28,276 nt of DNA, from contig DAIRCY010000029.1 of the NCBI GenBank assembly GCA_036796435.1, forward strand, positions 1-28,276, in the 5' to 3' direction. The notes under the pieces are model-generated. The model made no database searches. It was not told where the DNA came from and saw nothing but the letters and a program-made list of their open reading frames with translations. Below, piece by piece: positions 22,277 to 28,276 of the stretch. The DNA comes from JAJYVT01 sp036796435. Its GTDB lineage: Bacteria; Actinomycetota; Acidimicrobiia; Acidimicrobiales; RAAP-2. The first letter of the stretch is position 1, and each line of letters starts with the position of its first letter. Both the position numbers and the translations under genes were made by a program.

Positions 22277-23145
22277 TGCGCCGTCTCGAGCGCGAGTGTC
22301 ACCCGCACTGGCAGGTGGTCGGAGCCCGCCGCGTCGACGACTTCACCGCCGAGGACGCGGAGCGCACCGCTGACGAGCACGTGGTCTACCTGGCTGTGCG
22401 GACGCCATGCGGGCCAGGTCTTGCCCCGGGCCGTCCGGCGCCAGCCGGGCAGGAGCAAGGAGAGCGGCGGTCCCCACAGGTTCATGTCGCCGGCGAGCAC
22501 AGCCGGGCTCGACCCCAACCGGGACCGCAGCGCCCGGCCGAGCCGCAGGTAGTGGCCGGGAGCGCCGTAGGTGATGTGCGACATGTGCGTCCCGATCACC
22601 CTCACTGCAGTCCGGGGGTCGACGTCCCCGTGCACTTCGGGCCCTGCGGTCACGGTCACCATCAACGCCGCCCGCCTCGCGCGGTCGCGCGCCAGTCGCC
22701 CGAGCTCGACCACCTCGCTGTCCCGGACGGGGAGGCGGCTCAGCACGGCCACGCCCCAGTGACCGCGCTGGGCGGCGCGGAACCGCGGGGATCCGCGGAC
22801 CCCCTCGGCGAAGGGACGCTCGCTGTCCAAGAAGATCGCGTGGCTCTTCCCTCGCCAGTCGAAAGCGCGCATCCACTTCTCGTCGGCGCCCGGGTGCGGG
22901 CCGGCGAGGCGTCCGCCCGCCAGCGCGTGCTCCCGACGCTCGTAGCCGAGCGCGGCGGCCACCTGCTCGGCCAGGCTCGGGCCGTCCTCGGGTGCCCAGT
23001 TCTCCGCGAGGACGAGGACGTCCGCGTCGATCTGACGGCAGACGCCGACGAGGTCGTAGGGGCGGCCCTATCCGTCGACGCCCGCGTGGGCGTTGTAGGT
23101 GGCGACGCGAAAGGAGTGCGGCGAGCGGGGGTCCGGATCGGCCAC
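22273..23145 (-). pseudogene. Endonuclease/exonuclease/phosphatase (EEP) family gene with an in-frame amber codon
   Basis: From GTG 23145 the same frame runs to the stop at 22273-22275 (290 codons) with a single TAG at 23068-23070. Before it is the EEP start (FRVATYNAHAGVDG); after it comes GRPYDLVGVCRQIDADVLVL, the catalytic AENWAPED, then GTHMSHITYG, the core AGDMNLWG (Asp and Asn) and the terminal SDHLPV with its catalytic His. Everything but the one codon looks intact, and relatives commonly have Trp at that place, so TGG to TAG is the simplest change. EEP enzymes are Mg-dependent phosphodiesterases acting on DNA, RNA or lipids. Downstream genes overlap its stop. It may be a real nonsense mutation or a base-call error. 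Confidence 0.85.
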
Positions 23146-23237
23146 GACCGCACCGACGATAGGCCGCGCCGTCAGGTACGGCCGGGCGATGCCGCCGCAC
23201 TCCGGACGCGGGCTCCGCGGGGAGCGGGCGCCGTCGG

Positions 23238-23243
23238 TACCAT
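23238..23243 (+). promoter_or_regulatory. -10 box of dapC
   Basis: TACCAT predicts transcription from 23250, one base before ATG 23251. This favours that ATG over the in-frame ATG at 23242. Confidence 0.4.
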
Positions 23244-23250
23244 GCGTCGT

Positions 23251-24411
23251 ATGCCGACCCGACTTGCCCAAGGTCGCCTCGCGCCGTTCGCCACGACGAT
23301 CTTCGCCGAGATGACCGCTCTCGCGGTGGCGACGGGCTCGGTCAACCTGGGGCAGGGCTTTCCCGACACCGACGGCCCGAGCGAGATCTCAGAGGCCGCC
23401 GTCGCGGCAATCCGCGCCGGCGAGAACCAGTACCCGCCGGGCACGGGGGTCCCCGCGCTGCGCTCGGCGATCGCCGCGCACCAGCGCCACTACTACGGGC
23501 TCGAGTGGGACCCGGACAGCGAGGTGCTCGTCACGACCGGCGCGACGGAGGGGATCGCCGCGGCGCTCCTCGGCCTGTGCGAGCCGGGCGACGAGGTCGT
23601 CATGTTCGAGCCCTTCTACGACTCCTACGCCGCGTGCGTGGCCATGGCCGGCGCCGTCGCCAGGGTGGTCACCCTTCGGGCACCGGACTGGTCGTTCGAC
23701 CCCGCCGAGCTCCGAGCTGCGGTGTCCCCTCGCACGCGGCTCGTCCTCTTGAACACGCCGCACAACCCCACCGGCAAGGTCTTCTCGCGCGCCGAGCTCA
23801 CGGAGATCGCTGCGCTCTGCGTGGAGCACGACCTGCTCGCATTGACCGACGAGGTGTACGAGCACCTCGTCTTCGAGGATGAGCACGTTCCCCTCGCGAC
23901 CTTCGAGGGCATGCGCGACCGGACCGTGTCGCTCTCTTCCGCCGGCAAGACGTTCTCCTTCACCGGCTGGAAGATCGGCTGGGCGTGCGGCCCCGCCCCC
24001 TTCGTCGCACGGGTCCGAGCGGCCAAGCAGTTCCTCACCTTTGCGACCGGGACGCCGTTCCAGCACGCGATCGCCGTCGGGCTCGTCGCCGGAGAGGCGC
24101 TGGTGGCGCCGTTGCGCGCCTCGCTGCGCGAGCGGCGGGACCTGCTGTGCGAGGGGCTCGAAGCGCTCGGCCTCACCGTGTACAGGCCGATGGCCACCTA
24201 TTTCGCCACGACCGACGTCGCGTCGATCGGTGAGACTGACGCGCTGACGTTCTGCCGCTCTCTCCCCGAACGTTGTGGCGTGGTCGCGGTGCCCTCGTCC
24301 GTCTTCTATCGGGACCCCGAGCCCGGGAGGACCCTCGTGCGGTGGGCCTTCTGCAAGCGTCCCGAGGTGCTGCGCGAGGCCCTCGTGCGCCTGAAGGCCC
24401 TCGTCCCCTGA
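23251..24411 (+). CDS. dapC: N-succinyldiaminopimelate aminotransferase (DapC type, class I/II PLP enzyme)
   Basis: The protein has 386 residues from ATG 23251. It has the class I/II aminotransferase landmarks: VNLGQGFPD substrate loop at 31-39, NTPHNPTG at 168-175, Asp200 and Tyr203 in TDEVYEHLVFED for the PLP ring and phosphate, the Schiff-base Lys233 in SSAGKTFSFTGWKIGW, and a C-terminal Arg in LVRWAFCKR. The start (LAPFATTIFAEMTALA) and general sequence are very close to the mycobacterial DapC (Rv0858c), which transaminates N-succinyl-2-amino-6-ketopimelate in lysine and diaminopimelate synthesis. A related kynurenine or methionine aminotransferase remains possible. It is followed 19 bp later by the PhzF gene. 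Confidence 0.9.
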   Translation: MPTRLAQGRLAPFATTIFAEMTALAVATGSVNLGQGFPDTDGPSEISEAAVAAIRAGENQYPPGTGVPALRSAIAAHQRHYYGLEWDPDSEVLVTTGATEGIAAALLGLCEPGDEVVMFEPFYDSYAACVAMAGAVARVVTLRAPDWSFDPAELRAAVSPRTRLVLLNTPHNPTGKVFSRAELTEIAALCVEHDLLALTDEVYEHLVFEDEHVPLATFEGMRDRTVSLSSAGKTFSFTGWKIGWACGPAPFVARVRAAKQFLTFATGTPFQHAIAVGLVAGEALVAPLRASLRERRDLLCEGLEALGLTVYRPMATYFATTDVASIGETDALTFCRSLPERCGVVAVPSSVFYRDPEPGRTLVRWAFCKRPEVLREALVRLKALVP

Positions 24412-24430
24412 CCCCTCGAACGCGCAGTTC

Positions 24431-25286
24431 GTGAGCGGCATCGTGACCGAGCCCCGGGTCCCGCTCGTCTGGGTGGACGCGTTCTGCGATGGTCCGTTGA
24501 CCGGGAACCCTGCCGCGGTCTGCATCCTCGATCGGCCGGCGCCCGACGGCGCGATGCAGGCGCTCGCGTCGGAGCTCGGTCTCTCCGAAACGGCGTTCGT
24601 CTGGCCAGCGCAGGGCGAGGTCTCGCTGCGCATTCGTGCTGCGCTGGTTCACCCCCGCCGCCGAGGTGGACCTGTGCGGCCACGCGACCGTGGCCAGTGC
24701 GCACGCACTCGCAGAAGCCGGACGTCTCGAGGAGGGGCGCGTCCGCTTCTCCACGAAGAGCGGGTGGCTCGAGGCGACCGTGGGGGCCGGGGAAGTCGAG
24801 ATCGACCTTCCTGCTGAAGTGCCGTCCCGCGTCGAGCCGCCGGCGGAGCTGGCACGCAGCTGGCCCGTCGTCGCCGCCGCGACGGGGCGGTTCGATCTCC
24901 TGATCGAGCTCGAGAGCGAGGAGGCAGTGCGCGCCGTCGACCCAGGAGACGTCGCCCTCCCCTCGCTCCACTTTCGAGGGATCTCGGTCACCGCACGGAG
25001 CGCGGTGCCCGGAGAATACGTGCTTCGGTTCTTCGCGCCGCGCGTGGGCGTGCCCGAGGATCCGGTGACGGGCTCGGCGCAATGCCTGCTCGGCCCCTAC
25101 TGGGCCGCCGCCATGGGCACGCTGCAGCTGCGGGCCGTGCAGCTGTCCGCACGGGGAGGCGTCCTGCGCGTCCGGGTGGGGCGCGACCGAGTGGCGGTCG
25201 CCGGCCGGGCCTCGACCGTCATGACGGCGGAAGTCGTGGGAGAGGCGGCGCGCCGGCTGCTCGCCCCCGCCGCCGCCGGACGGTGA
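24431..25286 (+). pseudogene. PhzF-family isomerase, frameshifted
   Basis: From GTG 24431 the first 65 codons are a normal PhzF start (LVWVDAFCDGPLTGNPAAVC and the catalytic Glu53 in LSETAF). Near 24626-24644 the frame changes; the rest is in the next frame (LRWFTPAAEVDLCGHAT, YVLRFFAPRVGVPEDPVTGS), ending in TGA at 25284-25286. The junction shows CTGCGC twice, at 24626-24631 and 24639-24644, with seven bases between, so a 13-bp gain or a single extra base explains the shift. PhzF proteins are diaminopimelate-epimerase-fold isomerases with diverse, mostly unknown substrates. A second start at GTG 24636 could yield only the C-terminal part. Error and real mutation are both possible. Confidence 0.85.
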
Positions 25287-25305
25287 CTGTGGTATCGATG
25301 CATCC

Positions 25306-25953
25306 GTGCCCACAGCGACGCGGTCCGCGAAGTCACCGACATCGGCATCCCGCGCACCCGAACTGCCCGAGGCGCCGGACGTGCCTGGCGCGCTCGGCTG
25401 CTCGTCGACCCCTGGGGAGCTGCGCTCGGTGGTCCGCGCGCACCCGCCGCGCGACGAGCGCGAACTGGGCTCCAAGGCCCGGTTCCTCGCCGAGCTCGAG
25501 CGGCTCCCCTCCCCGCTCGACCGACATGCCGATCCCGTCCACGTGACGGCGTCGGCGGTGGTGGTCGGGCCCCGCGGGACGGTCCTGCACCGCCACCGGC
25601 GGCTGGGTCGGTGGCTCCAGCCCGGGGGCCATGTGGACTGCGGGGAGTCCCCCGCTGACGCCGCGGTGCGCGAGACCGTCGAAGAGACCGGCCTCGACGC
25701 GCGGCATCCCGCCGGTCGTCCCCTGCTGCTGCACCTCGACGTCCACCCTGCGGCCGACCACGTCCACCTCGACCTGCGATTCCTGCTGGTGGCCCCCGAC
25801 CGGGAACCGAGGCCCGCTGCCGGCGAGAGCCAGGAGGCCCGCTGGTTCACGTGGGAAGAGGCCGAGGCGATCGCAGACGACGCTCTCGTCGGGGCGCTGC
25901 AGGCAGCCCGGGCCGAACTGGAGGCGGCGACGTCATCCCGCGATGTCCGCTGA
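25306..25953 (+). CDS. NUDIX hydrolase
   Basis: The protein has 215 residues from GTG 25306. A TATCGA box at 25293-25298 just upstream suggests another leaderless start. The Nudix box is complete: Gly108, Glu114, Arg122-Glu123 and Glu126-Glu127 within GGHVDCGESPADAAVRETVE, then ETGL. The first 75 residues are a Pro/Ser/Ala-rich tail plus a helical stretch (ERELGSKARFLAELERLPSP) seen in some NUDIX proteins of this type. The enzyme cuts nucleoside diphosphates linked to another group, with Mg; its substrate is unknown. Its 3' end overlaps the next gene by 11 bp. Confidence 0.9.
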   Translation: MPTATRSAKSPTSASRAPELPEAPDVPGALGCSSTPGELRSVVRAHPPRDERELGSKARFLAELERLPSPLDRHADPVHVTASAVVVGPRGTVLHRHRRLGRWLQPGGHVDCGESPADAAVRETVEETGLDARHPAGRPLLLHLDVHPAADHVHLDLRFLLVAPDREPRPAAGESQEARWFTWEEAEAIADDALVGALQAARAELEAATSSRDVR

Positions 25954-26731
25954 CGCCGCCGAGCCCGGAAGCCCGCCGCTCGAGCTCGTGCTCGAGCTGC
26001 AGGACCTAGACACGGTGATCTCCCAGCTGCACCACCGCAAGGCGGCACTACCCGAGCGGCAGGAGCTCGCACGCGTGGGGGCCGCGCTGGCCGGCGTCGA
26101 CGGGCGTGTCAGCGAGATCCAGGAGTCACGTGGGGAGCTCTTGACCCGTCAGCAGGCGCTCGAGCAGGAGATCGCCGCGACCACCGCCCGGCGCGAGGCG
26201 CTCGAGCAGCGGATGTACGCCGCCCGCGGCACCGCCGCGCGCGACCTCCAGGCGATGGACGAAGAGATCGGGCATCTCCGCCAGCGGAGGGACCAGATGG
26301 AGGACGCGGAGCTGGAGGTCATGGTCGCGCTCGAACCGCTCGACGCTGAGCTCGCCACACTCGACGCGCGAAGCGCGTCCCTCCGCGCCGAAGCGTCGCG
26401 GTTGTCCGCCGCCCTCGGCGCATCGGAGCAACGCATCGACACCGAGCTCGCCGCGAACGAAGAGGCCCGGAGAGCCGTCGCCGCTGCGGTGCCCGAGGAC
26501 CTCCGGAGCCGGTACGAGTCCCTGCGTGCCCGGCTCGGCGGCACCGGCGCGGCGCGCCTCGTCGGAAACCGCTGCAGCGGGTGCCACCTGGAGCTTCCCT
26601 CGATGGAGGTGGAGCGGATCCGCCACCTCCCGACGGGCACGGTGGTCACGTGCGAGCAGTGCGGGAGGATCCTCGTGGCGGTGGCATCGCCTCCGGCTTC
26701 CGCGCCCCGGGGGTCCCCGCCTCAGGACTGA
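25943..26731 (+). CDS. C4 zinc-ribbon coiled-coil protein (CT398/DUF164 type)
   Basis: The protein has 262 residues from ATG 25943, overlapping the NUDIX gene. Residues about 12-195 form one long antiparallel coiled-coil hairpin (QDLDTVISQLHHRKAALPER, EEIGHLRQRRDQMEDAELEV). The end is a zinc ribbon with Cys211, Cys214 (NRCSGCHLELP) and Cys237, Cys240 (TCEQCGRIL). The length is normal for the family. The role of this widespread family is not settled; it has been linked with secretion and nucleic-acid binding in different bacteria. Overlap with the NUDIX gene means they are co-translated. Confidence 0.92.
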   Translation: MSADAAEPGSPPLELVLELQDLDTVISQLHHRKAALPERQELARVGAALAGVDGRVSEIQESRGELLTRQQALEQEIAATTARREALEQRMYAARGTAARDLQAMDEEIGHLRQRRDQMEDAELEVMVALEPLDAELATLDARSASLRAEASRLSAALGASEQRIDTELAANEEARRAVAAAVPEDLRSRYESLRARLGGTGAARLVGNRCSGCHLELPSMEVERIRHLPTGTVVTCEQCGRILVAVASPPASAPRGSPPQD

Positions 26732-26764
26732 CCAGGCCCTGGCGAGTCGGTCGCCTCCGCGCCG

Positions 26765-27700
26765 TCAGGACCGTGCTGCAGGGGTGCGCGCGACGAACGC
26801 GGCGACAGCCGCACCGAGCTCCTCGCCCTTGTCCTCCTGGAGGAAGTGGCCGGCGCCCTCGATGGTGACGTGCTCCTGGCCGGCGGCGCCGGGCACCGCG
26901 TCGATGAACTGCCGTTCGGCTCCGCGCGTGATCGCGTCGCCGTCGCTGAAGGCGCAGAGGAACGGCCGGTCGAACTCGCGCAAGGCGGCCCACGCGCGGC
27001 GGTTGGCCTCTGCAGCCGGGTCGTCGGGACGGGTGGGCACGAGGGTGGGCATCTGCCGGGCGCCCTCTTTGTACCGCTCGTCGGGGAACGGCGCGTCGTA
27101 GGCGGCAGCCACGTCGTCGCTGAGCCCGTTGAGGGTGCCGCCTCGCACGATGCGGCCGACGGGCAGCTCCGGGACCTCCTGGGAGAACCGCTGCCACGCG
27201 AAGAAGGCGTCGGTCATGCGCGAGTCCCCCGTCGGCAGCCCGGTGTTCGCCGCGACCACGCGGCGGAAGCGGTCAGGTTGCTCCGCGACGAGGCGGAGCC
27301 CGAGAAGGCCCCCCCAGTCCTGGCAGACGAGGGTCACGTCGCGCAGCGCCAGCTCGTCGAAGAGCGCCGCGCGCAGCCACTGCACGTGGCGGGAGTAGGT
27401 GTGGTCCGTGCGGGAAGCGGGCTTGTCGGAACGGCCGAAGCCGACCAGGTCCGGCGCCACGACGCGATGGCCCGCCGCGACGAGCACCGGCGCGACCTTG
27501 CGGTAGAGGAAGGACCAGCTCGGCTCGCCGTGGAGGCAGACCACGGTCTCGGAGGCGTCGCACGGACCTTCGTCGACGTAGTGCACCCGCAGCGCCTCGA
27601 CGCCCCCGGTCTCGCCTGCCTCCACCTCGAGGTAGTGGGGCGGAGCGTCGAAGCCGGGGAGGTCGTCGAACCTGTCGTCGGGGGTGCGGAGGACCTCCAT
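26765..27700 (-). CDS. dhmA: Haloalkane dehalogenase, subfamily I (DhlA/DhmA-like)
   Basis: The protein has 311 residues from ATG 27700. It is an alpha/beta hydrolase with the dehalogenase set: nucleophile Asp128 and halide-binding Trp129 in CQDWGGLLGL, cap-domain Trp169 in DAFFAWQRFSQ as the second halide residue, acid Asp255 in SDGDAITRG, and His285 in GAGHFLQEDKG. The oxyanion motif is HGEPSW at 58-63. The start EVLRTPDDRFDDLPGFDAPP is typical of the DhlA/DhmA group. Such enzymes replace a halogen on alkanes by OH without cofactor in the cytoplasm; physiological substrates are often unknown. A non-dehalogenating relative is less likely as all five positions are kept. A TetR regulator lies 81 bp upstream on the same strand. 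Confidence 0.9.
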   Translation of the reverse strand: MEVLRTPDDRFDDLPGFDAPPHYLEVEAGETGGVEALRVHYVDEGPCDASETVVCLHGEPSWSFLYRKVAPVLVAAGHRVVAPDLVGFGRSDKPASRTDHTYSRHVQWLRAALFDELALRDVTLVCQDWGGLLGLRLVAEQPDRFRRVVAANTGLPTGDSRMTDAFFAWQRFSQEVPELPVGRIVRGGTLNGLSDDVAAAYDAPFPDERYKEGARQMPTLVPTRPDDPAAEANRRAWAALREFDRPFLCAFSDGDAITRGAERQFIDAVPGAAGQEHVTIEGAGHFLQEDKGEELGAAVAAFVARTPAARS

Positions 27701-27709
27701 GGCCGCGGC

Positions 27710-27715
27710 AGTCTA
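27710..27715 (-). promoter_or_regulatory. -10 box of the dehalogenase gene
   Basis: TAGACT (27715 to 27710) predicts transcription from 27703, three bases before the ATG. The 81-bp gap after the TetR gene therefore probably carries its own promoter. Confidence 0.4.
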
Positions 27716-27781
27716 CGGGCGGCGCGGCGCAGAATCCGGGGCGCAGCCCGGTAGCCGGTGCCGCGCCTCGGCTGCTGCGGT

Positions 27782-28276
27782 CTATGCCCCTTCCAAGAGC
27801 GAGTGCAGCATCCTTTGGACCACGCGGCGAGCTGCGGCCGGCGGGAGCCCCTGGAGTTGGCGGAGACGCTCCCACGTCTCCCACGAGGCGGCCGCGTCGA
27901 TGGCGGCGAGGAGCTCGCGGCGTTCGCGGCCCGCCTCTTGAAGCTCGCGGGCGAACGACTCTTCGAGCCACACGCGCAAGAGCGCATTCGTCGTCTCGAG
28001 CTGCTCGCCGATGTCCTGGTGACGGAGGACGAGGGAGACCGCCTTGCGCCGAACCGGGCCGATCGTTTCGAAGAGCTTGGCGCGGTCGCGGACGGTCCGG
28101 TCGATGCGCTGGACGAGCGGGAGGTCCGGTGGCACCGATCGCCTCCCTTTCCAGTGCCGCTCCATCTGCACTTGCGAGACCGCCCGGTAGAGCGCGTCCA
28201 TGTCCTCGAAGTGGTGGAACACGAGCCGCACGGACACCCCGGCCCGCTCGGCGACCGCTTTGGCCGTGGGCGACCG
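27782..28276 (-). CDS. TetR-family regulator, N-terminus beyond the window
   Basis: The frame is open to the end of the window (165 codons including stop), so the true start is outside. The first visible residues (TAKAVAERAGVSVRLVFHHF, then EDMDALYRAV) are the recognition half of a TetR helix-turn-helix; the typical Y-HF is F-HHF. The rest is a helical ligand domain (RIDRTVRDRAKLFETIGPVR, QDIGEQLETTNALLRVWLEE). TetR proteins are usually repressors relieved by a small ligand. The dehalogenase downstream is a plausible target, but the ligand is unknown. Confidence 0.88.
   Translation of the reverse strand, partial: RSPTAKAVAERAGVSVRLVFHHFEDMDALYRAVSQVQMERHWKGRRSVPPDLPLVQRIDRTVRDRAKLFETIGPVRRKAVSLVLRHQDIGEQLETTNALLRVWLEESFARELQEAGRERRELLAAIDAAASWETWERLRQLQGLPPAAARRVVQRMLHSLLEGA

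Noticed and set aside
23068..23070. Amber codon read as an amino acid (genetic code change)
   Set aside because: TAG ends the propeller gene (12655-12657) and the YdeI-like frame (14842-14844), so it acts as stop in this DNA.

Overview
The window is about 28.3 kb of very GC-rich DNA with dense genes, frequent GTG starts, several 4-base gene overlaps and many starts sitting directly behind a TANNNT box. These traits, and proteins such as the LysM-BTAD regulator, a DapC close to the mycobacterial one, a DhmA-type dehalogenase and YtrA-type GntR, point to an actinobacterium. An uncultured lineage such as Acidimicrobiia is my guess, not shown. Two short N runs (737-755 and 1780-1789) show that this is a scaffold; both interrupt real genes, and the frame changes across them.

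Layout. 1-1168: 3' part of a D-alanine--D-alanine ligase-like gene. 1099-5466 (minus): three genes, a possible sigma-like protein, a secreted Ser/Thr/Pro-rich protein and a membrane-anchored LysM-BTAD regulator. 5614-8861: a small conserved-looking protein, a strong hairpin terminator, a CHAP hydrolase, a lipoprotein, an unknown cytosolic protein and an inositol-monophosphatase-family enzyme. 8955-9030: tRNA-Val(UAC). 9031-14812: a 5.78 kb integrated element, bounded by a perfect 47-bp duplication of the tRNA 3' half. It carries a tyrosine integrase, a small membrane protein, a VapBC-like toxin-antitoxin pair, a membrane-anchored Asp-box propeller protein with a two-TM partner, and a divergent GntR regulator. 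14842-16064: two damaged housekeeping-type genes (YdeI-like and DinB-like). 16129-20063: methyltransferase, Amidase_3 protein and an OatA-like acyltransferase/SGNH protein. 20319-23145: MFS transporter, two small membrane proteins and an EEP nuclease/phosphatase gene with an in-frame amber codon. 23251-26731: dapC, a frameshifted PhzF gene, a NUDIX hydrolase and a C4 zinc-ribbon coiled-coil protein. 26765-28276: haloalkane dehalogenase and a partial TetR regulator.

Themes. Many of the native genes concern the cell envelope and peptidoglycan: Ddl, LysM-BTAD, CHAP, Amidase_3, OatA-like protein and DapC (diaminopimelate supply). The most notable items are the tRNA-Val element with its intact att sites, candidate integrase arm repeats and unexplained GntR/propeller cargo; the wall-facing LysM-BTAD regulator cluster; an amidase whose third zinc-binding His is Tyr; and a consistent leaderless-promoter pattern. 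Four native genes carry a frameshift, deletion or stop. Since the scaffold also has gaps, sequence error and real decay cannot be separated here.
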